Assembly: GCA_006538405.1 (NCBI GenBank) | Contig: BJKQ01000009.1 | Location: forward strand, 2,056,001-2,120,000 | Length of the DNA: 64,000 nt | Direction: 5' to 3' | Source of the DNA: Hansfordia pulvinata | Lineage: Eukaryota > Ascomycota > Sordariomycetes > Xylariales | Shown here: piece after piece, positions 1 to 12,325 of the stretch | Layout of the letters: every line of letters begins with the position of its first letter | Position numbering within the stretch: the stretch's first letter is position 1 | Program-made: the position numbers and the translations under genes | The notes under the pieces: generated by a model | What the model was told of the DNA's origin: nothing | Database searches by the model: none | The model's input: only the letters and a program-made list of their open reading frames with translations

Positions 1-1701
1 GGGGGGACCGGCGAGTCTGCAAATACATCTTGTTAGCTTCTGTTGCCGAGTTACAGGGGTTGCAAGTCGCTTACCAAGATCGACGTATCTGATCCTCAAG
101 AGCTCGACGGACTCGAGGCGCTCCAAGGATCGAATGCCCGCCAGAACCAACTGCTCAAAGGCGGCGATGAAGTGCATGTCGGTGATTCCAGACCCCGATT
201 CGTTCCACTGTGCATTCTGTCGACAGCAATTCTTCACAGTAATGTCGATTGTTTTCAACCTGGTCGTACGCTCATTTGATAGGCGGGCGAGATTGTCGAA
301 AAAGCCATGGCATATGCGGCCAGTGTATGAGAGGTGCTCCAAGTGACTGGTGGCTCGCGCCAGCTTCTCGCACCAGTGTAGCTGGTCACACACTTTCAGA
401 TAGTATGGCGGACACGATATCTCACGTCGGTAATCTGTTTCCAAGCAAAGGTTGAGTTTCGTGATCTTCGGGTCGAGTCTCTCGAGCGTGCCGGCCATGC
501 TGAGGTAGCTCTTCGATTTGGGCTTCGCGTATGTGCCATGCCATTCTTCCAAATTGGGCAAAGCCCGTGAAATGCACTCCCAGTCTGACGGTGATCGAAT
601 GATATTCCATTGCCCCTTGACAATCAGTGTGCGGACAGAAGGGATGGCAGGAAGAATGTCCCAATCACGACCCGGAAGACTGAAACGCACGCGCGGCGCT
701 TTCTTCCTCTCGCCTCCCTCCAGGGTCAGAACCCTTACTTCAGGCAATGTCGAACTGATCAGATAGAAGATCTCTTCAAGGGTAGAGTTGTCAGTCGGCA
801 AGGCGTAGGTAGCACTGGCGATACCTTCGGGCGAGACGGTCGGCAGAGCCAACGAGGTATCCGGTGGGCCGGTGTGGTTGAACTTGGGCTGGAATACAGG
901 AAACCAAATCTCGAGATGCTTCACGTAGCTCCGTAGATCGAACCGTCCAGCAAAGAAGTTGACGACGTTGTTAGCCCCGTCAACGGTGGCCTTGAGCTTC
1001 AGGTGCCTGAACAGCCTCTGCTGGATCAAATCCCTCCACAGTGGCGTGACAAGCGCCAGGTTCGAGAGCTCCTTGCGTCGAGAGTGGCGGAGGGCAGTGT
1101 TCCAATTGCGCGCATTCAGACTGGGGATGCTGAGAGAACTCGGGGACGAGGTAGAGACGCGATAGCCAAAAATGTGGTCGAGTATGCATTCGTGGATCTC
1201 GGCCGGCAAGCTGTTGATGGTGAGACGCAGGTGCTGCACGGCGACGGGCGGGGGCACTGGACTCGAGACATTGCCGTGCTCTTCAAGCTGGCAATCTGGC
1301 TGGCACGACAAGCAACGGATGTCAGTGCGTCCCTGTTGGGCATTGGGAAAAGGTGTGCTGCTGGGTCGCGTGGGCGGGACGAATCCTGATGATGCTTTGG
1401 CTTGATCCAAGGGCGGACTAGAAGGGCCTGGGGTGACTGGCATCGAAGGCGTAGTCATGATGGCAGTCAGCTCAGAAGTGGCCGAGGCATTGTCCGCCGC
1501 GTCCTCGTGCACTTCGCGGTCGTCGCTGGGGTCTTCATGGTGGTGCTGACGCCCGCTATCTTGGGCATTCCCAGCCGCATCCCGGTGCAAGTAGGTATCT
1601 CTGCATGCCAGGTATCTAGCCTGGGTCTGCCGTGCGTCGAGAGAGTTGTCCCTGACACTGAGGGAGTGGGAGGGCCTGACACCAACTTGGATGGCGGACA
1701 T
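1..1701 (-). CDS. F-box-like protein, partial (runs off left edge)
   Basis: The minus strand reads open from an ATG at 1701 (in-frame stop just upstream at about 1768-1770) to the window edge, about 540 codons. A fungal-type intron is visible at 74-17 (GTAAGC donor, GCTAAC branch, TTTGCAG acceptor), so the last exon here is only 16 nt. Residues 1-160 are low complexity, rich in Ser/Pro/His/Asp. An F-box-like segment follows from about residue 162 (INSLPAEIHECILDHIFGYR, then WRDLIQ and LFRHLKL). The rest consists of leucine-rich segments typical of fungal F-box proteins of unknown target. By family knowledge such proteins are substrate adaptors of SCF ubiquitin ligases. The target cannot be inferred. 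The C-terminus lies outside the window. Confidence 0.75.
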   Translation of the reverse strand, partial: MSAIQVGVRPSHSLSVRDNSLDARQTQARYLACRDTYLHRDAAGNAQDSGRQHHHEDPSDDREVHEDAADNASATSELTAIMTTPSMPVTPGPSSPPLDQAKASSGFVPPTRPSSTPFPNAQQGRTDIRCLSCQPDCQLEEHGNVSSPVPPPVAVQHLRLTINSLPAEIHECILDHIFGYRVSTSSPSSLSIPSLNARNWNTALRHSRRKELSNLALVTPLWRDLIQQRLFRHLKLKATVDGANNVVNFFAGRFDLRSYVKHLEIWFPVFQPKFNHTGPPDTSLALPTVSPEGIASATYALPTDNSTLEEIFYLISSTLPEVRVLTLEGGERKKAPRVRFSLPGRDWDILPAIPSVRTLIVKGQWNIIRSPSDWECISRALPNLEEWHGTYAKPKSKSYLSMAGTLERLDPKITKLNLCLETDYRREISCPPYYLKVCDQLHWCEKLARATSHLEHLSYTGRICHGFFDNLARLSNERTTRLKTIDITVKNCCRQNAQWNESGSGITDMHFIAAFEQLVLAGIRSLERLESVELLRIRYVDLGKRLATPVTRQQKLTRCICRLAGPP

Positions 1702-4700
1702 GACTGTTGTGGGGTGGCAGGTTGAAAGATGACGGGCTTTAGGTCGCTCGCAAGTCAGGCGTCGCAATCATGACAGACTCCCAGAATGGCTGTTGTGGCC
1801 GGCCCCGAGGAAACAAGAGGAGGTTGGAAAGGAGAGCGAAGAACTCGGCAAGATAGTGTCGTGACTTTCGATCGACCCGTCGTGGGGTGCGAGGGCTGTG
1901 ACGTCTTGCCGAGTGACTGGGCCAGGCGGACCTCCTAAGTCGAGCGATTGCGCGGACTGCCAGAGACGTGGGGTCTGGGCGTGGCGCGGCGCCGAAGTCG
2001 AGGTTCTGTTTTCTTTTGTGGTCGATGGTCTGGGACTGTGGGTGGCGGTTCTGTTCTAAGGCGGCTAAGTCGCGACACGATGCAGCGCGACGTCAGGAGG
2101 CAAAGTAGAGCCGGGATCCTCCAGCCCGGCGACAAGATCAATCAGTCAGTCAATAAATCAGCCGGTCGTAGATTGGTCAAGAAGAACGGGCGACTGGGTG
2201 GCAGTGAGTCGACCGTTGTTCGCTTGGTGTGTCCGCGGCGTCCGAAATGCGTGTCCTTGGCGGGGGAGAAGCCTGCTTGTCTTTCCTGCAGCCCTTGCGC
2301 CTGCGTTTTTGTCTTTGCCGCGAGGCAGTTGGTTCGACGTGGAAACCTGGTCGAGAGGCCAGTGGGCGGCTGTGGTGCTGGCGGGCGTCCGGGTGGTTGT
2401 CGTTCGTGTTGGTGTGAGTTTGGCGGCTGCGAGCAATCCGGGGAAGAGAAGAGGAGGAGGAGGAGGATGGGAGACAGGCCGGCTGAAATTGGAGTGGTGG
2501 ATGGAATTGCACCAGGCGGAGACAGTATGTCGCGGAAGTGAAGGAGGATTGGCGGCCTGGAATGAGGGAGGGTGAGAGGGAGGGAGGGCGAGATGGCGCG
2601 GCGCGGTTCGGTTCGCCGAGGAGGCGGGCCCGTCTCTTACGGAGTCCAAGTACGGGGGCGTTCTCTCGGAGACAATTACGGTGGGAGTACGAGTACCATC
2701 AGCACAGATCCCGAGTGGGCGACGGGGTACCGATGGGCGGAGGAGGGAATGACGGTAGAGGACGGTGGGGAGCCGTTGTGATGACGGTGGGGGCCAAGGG
2801 TACGGTGCGATACGTTGCGGTACAAGTACATGTGCGAGCGCGCTCAGAGGGTTCCAACAGTCCTGTGCCTGCTAATGCGGGCTGCTGAGGGGCTCAGGCG
2901 AGGGAGAGCACCTGAATGCAGGGCAGGGCATGGGGAGGCAGTCTGGGCAGATGAGGAAATTGTGAATGGAAATGGAGATTGCAAATGGAATGGGCGGGTG
3001 ATGAAGGGCAAATTAGAGGTGGGCAGTACGAGGGAAACGCCCGCTGTCACCACGAAGCCAAAGAGGTAGGCTTGCAACAGACCGGGCAGGAGACCAGATT
3101 GGTCCGTCCCCAACCGTCCTCTGCCTCTGCCAGGCGGTTACTGCCAGGAGGTTAGGTAGGCAGTCAGCGTGCGTAGGCGGGTACGTGCGAGCGGCGCGGG
3201 CTTGAAACAGCCCGGCCAGTCAGCAGCGTCGATACGGACAGGCGGGTGCTGTAGCGGCGCGAGTATCGGTGCAAGCACGTGCACGTTTGATCCAGACTGG
3301 CCCTGGCCAAGATGAGGCAGACAGGTCCAGCTATGGCGCTGATGGTTGAATGACGATGGCAGATTACAGCCAGATACGAACGAGACGAGTGGGCTTGGGA
3401 TGGCCTACGTCTTGTATCCTTGCTTGAGTTTCTTGACCACGGCAGCTGCGTGTGCCCCCTACTGCTGTTGTCTCTTTGCTTTTTCACCACTCCCCTCTCG
3501 CCGTCCTCAAATCTTTGCCTGCGACCTCAACGTGCACTCGTGACTGGCCCGCTGGAATGATTGGCCAGATAGGGGTCCAAAGCCCCGGTGCTGGTGCCGG
3601 CACTCGTCCGAACGGCGGACGACGCACATGTGTGCAGACCATTGGCGGATACCCGGGAGTACCCACGAGTACCTCCCAGCGGGCCATCCGAGTACATGGA
3701 TGTGGGATGGGCGGAGGGAGCCACTATCCACGGACGCCGGCGACACTATAACGAGCGGTGCTACAGCACGCGCCTGGCCTCACTCTACCCGTACGCCGGG
3801 AGGCAGGCTTCGAGAACAATGGCCCTGAGGTCTCTGCGATAAATAGGATCGTCATCATCATCACTTGTGTCTGTGCGTCCGTGCCCTCATTGCCTCCTCG
3901 GCCCGGATCACAACGGGGGGTCAGCGCGGGACACGGACGGGCAGGGACTTGGGCGCCCGAATCCGGATCGAATTCGAGAAGCAAATGGCAAAGCGAAAGC
4001 GAAGCGAAGGCAGTCTGAATGCTCTGAAGATGTAGGCCTTAGCTACATGCATATAAGAAGCTAGTACAGCACCTACGGAGTCACTATCGTCACTTGCCTA
4101 CACCCAGGCACTCTGTTTGCAGCTGATTAGTGCAAACGAAGGTGCACACTGACACGCCTTGATTCGAGTTTGAAAACCTTCACCATCCCGTGCCCACCGC
4201 CATGTGAACGCATGCGTACGAGAGACGGGGCCCCGGCAAACCTTGACGGTCCTCGCGTCTTGACAGCCGTACGAGTACCTTGCGTAGGTAGGTACTGATA
4301 AGATGGTATACGTCTGCGGATATGGCCCCTCGCCACGCCAGTCACTGTGTTGTCCGCTAGCTTCCCGAAACATACGAGGCTGGTAGATACTGGATCGCGG
4401 GTAATTAAACACGATGAAATCAAGCGGTGGGGTGATGATTTCCCCAGTCTCAGGGCAGCGCGCGAGTGAACAGCAGGGTACGAGTATCCGTAGCCCCATC
4501 CATGAACATGGACTGTCTGTTCTGCCAGGTGCATGGATGTCTGTCTGGGTGGTCGTGGTGTCTCGTTGCACTTTGCAGCGGACCCCAACCTTACAGCCTG
4601 TCCGCACCTGGCCACAGACAGATAGTGCTGGCACCCAGGTTGACATGTGCGAGAAAGATTTTCAACCTCCTGTGCCACGGCGCATGACTGGGTCAGATTG

Positions 4701-7700
4701 GGCGTCCCGTGATTCGCCCGGTCTGGCACGTCAGCGCCGCTCTGAAACCCTGGGGTCCCTCTGCGTCTTGCACAGCCACAATGATCCGCCCGCTCCCGCG
4801 CCAGCTCACGTGGCCCGGCTCTGGCCTCGCCTTGTAGGTATCGAGACTCGCAGCCGCGCAAGTCTGGGTCGATGGTGATATGGAACGGAATGCGCGAGTG
4901 CTCCAGTCAGGCTTTCTCGTATGTCTGTGGCACGGTTGTGGCCGGCACCAGAACAGCAAACCAACAACAGGCGAACAAGGATGCGGCGTTACCCACAGGG
5001 GAGGACTCTGCCTCATAAAAGATCAACACTGTCTTTCGGAGCCCTCAGCACATTCGGAGTCGAGTTGGGAAGTAGGAGGATGGGAGTGCTGTCGCCCGCG
5101 ATGCACGGGAAGCGAGGAGTCCAGCACTGGCAGCTGGACCAGACGCACTTGCGTACCTATATAGATATGGATGATCGATCTGTCTGGAAGCCCACCAACG
5201 AGGTCCTCCACTTCTCGTGCCCTCGATTTCGGTGGCACGATGGGCATGTGGGCGGATGGATTTAAGGTTATCCAAATCTCGCCTGCGAGCACTCATTACC
5301 GGTCCATGTCGGCCCACGAGGTCCACCCATCTCCCGCGATGGGGCCACACCAGGCCATTCTAGACGCCGTCGTCTCGTACGAGTACCCCGTACACCCGGG
5401 CACTTCCCACCAGAGGACTTCGATGTTGACTGTCCTCTGTCGCTGCAGTCCTCCGGATCTCGCACAGGTAACGTGGATGCACCTACGCGTACGTCTGCAT
5501 CACGTCTGCATCGATACCCGTAGCTACCTCATACTATGTGGCAGCCATTCGCGGCAACTTTGCAGAGCGAGCGGGCGAACTTGCAAAACCTGGCATGGAA
5601 TCGTCAATAGCGCATCGCTGGCCGTGTGGGCATGCATGTACTTGTACGAGTATTGGCCGAAGACCTGCCTCGAGGCGGGCAGAATTCGAAAGAATGCGCT
5701 GCGGTTTTATAGTTGGGAGGTACGAGTATGGACCTTGCTGTTGTTGTTGTTGTTGTTATTGAGGAAGCCCCTGAATCTGTGTCCTCGTTCGTGCATACTC
5801 GTCTGGCCGTAATGCCAATCAATGCCGGGCATCCCGTCAGACCCGGATCCATGTGCTGGCCCCGTCACATTCCAGTCACGCAGACTGCAACTTGCCCCTC
5901 CTCCTGCGCGCGACAGACTTGACTTTCCCCTCGCTGATTGGCCCCACCAACAGGCCAGTCCTGCAAAGGAAAATAACAGAACTTGCCCCTTCATAAAGTG
6001 CGAGTACTCGTGAAGATCACCGGTCTCAATAAGGCCGGCTCATTTATCGCGGGCAGGGCTGACAGCCCACGGCTCAAGGCGCAACAGCGGAGCACGGGAC
6101 TCCACGGGGGGGCTGCGGTCAAAATGAGGTCGGATACCGGTCCTCCGGCGGCCCCGCCATCAGGACTCGAAGGCTTTCCATGGCCGCCGATTTGCTCGGG
6201 AATCGCCCTCGACGTGAACCATGCGCATCACGGGCAAGGTTGACCCTTTGCTGCGATCTTGATCATTGTTGCGCGGTGCCACTCTCAGAGAAGCTTGTGA
6301 CACTCGAGACGATTATCCCCTGTACTGGAAGAGGACTGGGTACGGACAATGTATGGGTAGACGGCTGAAAGGCGCGGTCCCCTTCAATTTCCACGAAAGT
6401 CTAGAAGGCGTTTTTTCTTTTCTTTTCTTTTGCGGAGCCAGTCTTTCGGCGATAGGCCGGTGCTGAGTTGAGTCCAGTGATGGCCGTAACGGCACAGCAT
6501 TATGGACTCGTTCAAATACCTCTTGATGAGATGCCGTGCCTACGAGCAAGGCACGAACAATCAATACCGGTATTTGTTCGTGTGCGCGAAGTGTCTGCCG
6601 CAGCCTCGTGTCAAATCCGCTCGGGGTCTATCTTGTAGGTAGACACTCAAGAGTTCTTCTCAGAATGAGTCGGGCCGTAAAAGAAGCGCAGCATCGATTT
6701 GTAGTCGCGCGACGCTCGTTGAGCAATGGCAACAAGCGCTGGGTCGGCTGGGTCGTGCCTGCGGAAAATCTACAGTGAAGCAGCGGTTTCACATGCAACC
6801 TGAAACCGGGGGCACCAACCCACTGGAAGGATACGAGTATAGGTACCTACTCGAACGGGTACAGGTCACGCACGCTAGGCTTTATATTGGCCGTACCCAC
6901 ACGTACCGCTGAACCACCATCCTGGTCCTCAAGTCCCGCCCAGTCCGGTGCATGAACGTGGCCGCCAGGGTCAGTCGTGCGTACGGGTAATGTCAAGATG
7001 CACAGAGCGCCGGGCGAGTTGCATAGGCACGTTGATGTGCGTACGTACGAGTGGATCAGTCAGCTGGCGGCGAGGACCTGGAGGCAGCTTCTCAAGACGA
7101 CAGCGTCCCTGAAAAAAAGGCACGAATACTCGTAGGTGCGCCTTACATAAAGTACCCACATCTGTATGGTCAAGGTATTCGCAGATCAACTTGAGTGTCG
7201 TGGTCTTTGAGTACTCCCATCGTATAACGCTGTACACAAGGGTTCCATCGGCTTCGACTTTGGATGCTCGCCAGGGTGCAGTTGCCTGCAGCGAGTCGTC
7301 GCAAGATCGACCGGGACCCCGGGAGGCAGGCATCTTCGTCGCCATCCAAGTTCCACCCCCTCGTTTTCTTGTCAATGATATCCCATCCATTCGCGGAACG
7401 TCTTCATCAAGACACCTGGGATAGGTCTACCAACCCGGATATTGCGAGCGCATCTGACAGCACGTTCTTCGCAATCAAGAGACGAGCCCGAATGAGTCCA
7501 CTCGATGAACGCACTTCCCATGCATGCATAGGTAAGTACTTCTCCGGGCGGGTCACCTGAAGATAACCACGAACATCGGTCTGGCGGCCCGGCTTGTGAA
7601 ACCGCAATCCCCTCAACACGCAGTGCGGGATGGCGAGACCGCGAGGACGGGGCCGTGGAGTGCGGCCTACCCATGTCGCCTTGCATCAAGCCTCAGCTTG

Positions 7701-9494
7701 GAGCCCACCTACGGGAACGTGACGGTGACACTGGAGCTGATGTGCTGCCGTGGGACCGCCAGGATCAACTTGAGGATATGACACCCAGCACGATAGAATC
7801 TGCCAGCAACACCAATGCAGCACTCTCTCAACGAAGGCGCGCAGCCGTCAGGTTTTATGTCCGGGCTGATCCAGCTGCCACAGCGGCAGCCGGCTCCCTC
7901 TTCCGAGCCGCCGACGTCAAAGATCCGCAAGGGGTCCGGCAGGATGCGCATCCGACAACGACACGCTGGGGCAGGAAGGGGTGCATCCAGGGGTGTAACA
8001 ATGCACCGTATATCAACTACCTTACCTACATACCCGACCTGATCTGGCAAGTTCTTTGCAGGAGTCGAGTGGTGCCGAGGAAAATGCCCTGCGCCGCCCC
8101 TTGTGCCACCTTGGATGCCACCTGTGAGAGCCGCGCATTATACCGCCTCGAAGCGAATTTAGATGCCTTGGGTGGGACGAGAAAGGGGCAGCCGCGTGCG
8201 CGTGCATGAGGCAATATCCGGGCGTGCAGCAAAGGGCGACTGACCTAAAATACCGGCACTACCCTACATGCCGACGACCACGGATCATGCTCATGCTTGG
8301 CCCGGAGCCGGCCACTGCTCTCCTCGGCACTCCTGCTGTTGCCAATGCCACCAGTTCTACCGCCTGCCTGGCCCTTCATTGGTGTCGCACATGTCCCGGG
8401 CGTCTGGGATTGAGTGCGGATGTCACCCAAGACCCCGGACGAGGTGAGCGGGGGGTGCTTGTCTGTCTCGTGGACGTCTTGGCAACAAAACCTCACCTGT
8501 CGCGGCATCCCATCTTGATACCGCGCAGCGACGCCATCTCGAACCCATTAGGCGGCGACCTGGACTGGTCTTGCATCAAATTGCTGCACCTGCCACTTTG
8601 ACCCTCCCTGGCCCGGTCAGCCAACCGGAGGCGGGCTGCGGCAAAGTCACCCTGCGCGGCATGCGGTTCGTCGTGAAGCCCAGCAGCGGCGGACTGTTTT
8701 CGGGCCCCTTCTCCCCATTTGGCACGGAGGCACGTACGTATAGATATTCGTCAGCTCATCTCCGTGATCAGGGGGCGTGCAGGCTTGCCGTGGTTGGATG
8801 GCGTGGTCCTGCACATTGACCGGTGACAACGTAATAGAGAGAGACGATTTCCCCATCATAACGGCTGCTGATGTCGCTACGAGACGCCGCCGAGGCGAAG
8901 GGGGCTCCATATAAGTCGCCGGCTGCTCATGTCTTGGCCTTGACTTCAAACGCATGTATGATCTTCTGTCCGCAGCTGGTCAGATCCGGAATCCGATATA
9001 GCTGGTTCTTCCCGAGCTCGTTTCCTCTATCCCCCCGTCCACCTCTTTTTCCTGTCTGCTCTCGTGAAAGGCCGGGGGTCAGATCAGTTGAACCACCGTT
9101 TCCGTGGCGCAAAGACACTTCTCTTTGTGCTTTTACAGGAGAGAGACTTGTCTTGTGTTCTTGTCTACTCCTCACTTGACCTCGTCTGGTGTTGCGGCAT
9201 TACGCCAAGGGGTTGAAGACATACAACTCTCACTCCGATAGCCTGTCACCACTGCACCTAGGTAGCTCGACCAGACCACTCCACGATCACATCAGACTCA
9301 CGAGTGAGCTGGAAACACTAGCCAGTCCTCAAATAGTCCCCACGCACTCAGACAACCCTTCGATCGATCCAACCCATTCAACCTTTGCAGCAACTCAACC
9401 TCGCTTACGAGTATTTCATCCCTCACTCGAGGACACCGACCTTTGCCCCGAAAAACCCCTACCAACAACGTCCGTCTTATAAGCGCTCGGCATC
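1702..9494. other. 7.8 kb intergenic stretch without recognisable gene
   Basis: Both strands were read and no reading frame resembles a known family or shows plausible exon structure. The longer open frames here have compositions expected of random GC-rich DNA. The stretch holds nine of the TACGAGTA 8-mers (2688, 4270, 4479, 5378, 5645, 5721, 6832, 7127, 9406), several TAGGTA motifs and a short TTG microsatellite. The last 300 bp are pyrimidine-rich leader of the protease gene. Small or fast-evolving genes or non-coding RNAs cannot be excluded. Confidence 0.6.
5738..5757. repeat. TTG trinucleotide microsatellite
   Basis: Six to seven consecutive TTG units in intergenic DNA, directly next to a TACGAGTA motif at 5721-5728. 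It produces a spurious poly-Leu reading frame that is not a gene. Confidence 0.9.
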
Positions 9495-11189
9495 ATGGCC
9501 GGCCGCTTCGCTGCCCTGGCGGCAGCCACCCTGGCGCTGGCCGCCTCGGGGGCGCTGGCCGCGCCCTCGCCGTCCCCAAGCCCCGCCGGGGCCACTGGGT
9601 TCCGCGCGTTCGTGAGCAACCCGGACGCCCGCGACGTGGTCCCCGGGTCGTACATCGTGGTGTACAAGAACACAACGACGGACGAGGCCGTGGGCGCGCA
9701 CCAGGCCAAGGTGGCGTCGGTGCTGCGCCGCCGAGCCCTGGAGCGGCGGTCGTCGTCGTCGTCGTCGGCGTCGTCGGCGGCGCCGTCGGCGCCGGTGGGC
9801 CCCAAGGCGATGAACCTGCAAGGTTGGAGGGCGATGCTGATGACGTCGGACGAGGACGACGTGGTGGCGGGCATGGCGGCGGCCGACGAGGTCGACTACG
9901 TCGAGGCCGACGCGCGCGTGCGGGCCACCGCCCTCGTCGACCAGTCCAACGCGCCGCCGGGCCTGGAGCGCCTGAGCCACGCGGCCGCGGGCGTCAGGGG
10001 CTACGTCTTCGACACGACGGCCGGGCAGGGGATCACGGCGTACGTGGTCGACACGGGAGTTCTGGCCTCGCACGAGGAGTTTGGCGGCAGGGCCGAGATG
10101 GTCTTCAACTCGGTCAACAACGTGGTACGTCGAGTAGATCTCTTTCCTATGGCTCTTTGTGGTCCCTTTCCCAGTTGAATTTCTCCCGGGTTGGATGGTG
10201 AGATGAGTCTAGACATGAAGGCGCCGAGATGATGCTGGTGATATGCCGGGCCGTCCCACTTCTTGCCTTGCTCGAGAGAGCTTCAAAGGGCGCCGCCGCC
10301 GCACACGCAGAAATTGCTGACAGCCACCCCTCCGCGGCCGCAGGACACGGACGAGAACGGGCACGGGTCGCACGTGTCCGGGACGATCGGCGGGACGACG
10401 TTCGGGGTGGCCAAGAACGTGACGATCAAGGGCGTCAAGGTGCTGGACGCGGACGGCGCGGGCACCAACTCGGGGGTGCTCGAGGGGCTCGACTTTGTGG
10501 TGCAGGACGCCGGGGCCAACAAGCTGGGCGGCAAGGCCGTCATGAACATGTCGCTGGGCGGGCCGGCGTCGCGGGCCGTCAACTCGGCCATCAACCGCAT
10601 CGTGGCCGCGGGCGTCGTGCCCGTGGTCGCCGCGGGCAACGAGGCGCAGGACGCGGCCAACGACAGCCCCGCCTCGGCGCCCGACGCCATCACCGTCGGC
10701 GCCATCGACGCCGCCGACGACACCATGGCCGACTTTAGCAACTTTGGCGCCGGCGTCGACATCATGGCCCCCGGCGTCGACGTCCTCAGCGTCGGCATCA
10801 GGAACGACCAGGACACGGACACGCTGAGCGGTACCTCCATGGGTGAGTTGTGCCTTGCCCCTTTCTTTCATCTCTTGTCTGCTTCACGACAGACTCGAAA
10901 CTTGTTACATCTCCACAGTCCAAGAATGCCACTCAATCCGGTCTTTTCGTGTTCCAACACACTTTTTGGGGACCACTTGCTTGCACACTACCCGCTGACG
11001 CGCAAGACCACAGCATCACCCCACGTCGCCGGCCTGGCCGCCTACATCATGTCGCTGGAGGGCATCACGGGCGGCGCGACGGCCGTCTCGGACCGCCTCA
11101 AGGAGCTGGCCGCCGCGTCGGGCGCCAAGGCCAAGGGTGTGGGCAGGGGCACCACGACCGCGATTGCCAATAATGGGCAGACCAAGTGA
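9495..11189 (+). CDS. Secreted subtilisin-like serine protease (S8, proteinase K type)
   Basis: Three exons, 9495-10124, 10344-10842 and 11014-11189, give 434 aa. Introns were set by GT-AG sites and the family alignment. A signal peptide occupies about residues 1-22 (Ala-rich core). An I9-type propeptide begins near [12 protein letters not shown] (51-60) and carries an unusual run of ten or so Ser/Ala residues near 86-96. The catalytic triad is visible: Asp186 in AYVVDTGV, His217 in [10 protein letters not shown], Ser375 in SGTSMASPHVAG. The oxyanion Asn309 sits in VVAAGNE. The SGTSM/ASPH motif is split by intron 2, which confirms that junction. The predicted mature enzyme has no cysteine, unlike proteinase K. 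It should act as an extracellular endoprotease for nutrition or host/substrate degradation. No C-terminal extension or GPI signal is seen. Confidence 0.93.
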
Positions 11190-12325
11190 CGCGGGACGTC
11201 GAGCAAGAGAAAGTGAAGACGATACGGGAAGGGGAGAGGAATGGGAGGGGATAGGCAGAACTCATGGGTTCATGTGGGAGTTAGGTGTGTGACGAAGCAG
11301 CCAGCGAGGAGTAGCCAGAGCGGGCGAGGAGGATATATCGTGTCAACTCCTGTCGCGTAGCAGCAGGGGCCAGAGACACCCAAGGGAGGGTAGTGGCTGG
11401 CGTTCCGGACAGCTCGTCCATGCTCTCCCGATGGCACGCGGTCCCGAGTGTACAGATGGTGCAAACCCGGTCGAGCGCTGCGCGTCGTCTGCTATTTGGT
11501 TCCAGGATCTTCGTCGTTCACTGGCGGGGTGTGGCTGTTCAACCTGCTTTGCCGGCGGACAGGGCGGAATTCCAGACCGCACAGCAGGGATTTCGACACG
11601 AACAAGGCCCTGAGCTGTGCTGATGGATTTCAACTTGATTAACTCAATTTTGCTTACGAACCGAACAAGAATCGCTAAGACTTCCCGTCTCTGATACCTA
11701 GATTTTTACCTTGTCAATATCGCGTGACGGCAGCTTGTATAAACACAACGTTGCAGTATATACTAATATCGCTGGACTTGATCAACTGGAAATCTATAGC
11801 CTATCTAACGGCACACCAATTGCCGGTATCATCCGCTGACCACAGGCCAGCATTCCCCACTCCCACAGTCCCTGTCCTGGGCAATGCCGCGCGTACATAG
11901 AGAAGAACGGACATAATTCAAGGCTTGCTCAAATAAACGGGCCCCCTTATTGCAACAGGGGGGAGTTTCTGTTTCGTAACTGCGCTGTCACGCTACTGTT
12001 GATACATCAAGCGTAGCAAGAGTTGACGTGCCTGTGGTCTGAAGGGGCGGCGTCATTGGACAGTAGCAGGCATGGCAGCGTGGCCTCCACAACGGATTAT
12101 CCAGTCATGACACACCATGGTAGGTACCGTCCCGTGGTCTTAGGGAGCAAGATAGCCTCCGAAAACCATCGTTGCTCATATTCTCAAACCGGAGCCCGTC
12201 AAGGATCAGTATTGCACGAGGAAACGGTGTGGCTTGATCAAGTAGACTGTTTCACGGCTTGTGGCTGCGCAAACCCTTAGCCAATGGCCAGGCTGATGGT
12301 GCTGAACTTGAGTAAACTGAACAGC
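11190..12325. other. Intergenic, convergent 3' regions
   Basis: Lies between the 3' ends of the protease (+) and J-protein (-) genes. The part around 11,640-11,990 is AT-rich with several AATAAA-like stretches (for example near 11,930) that could serve 3' end formation. No gene seen. Confidence 0.6.

Noticed and set aside
4127..4861. A 244-codon open frame on the minus strand in the gene-free stretch.
   Set aside because: No recognisable domain, Arg/Cys/Pro-heavy random composition and no splice structure.
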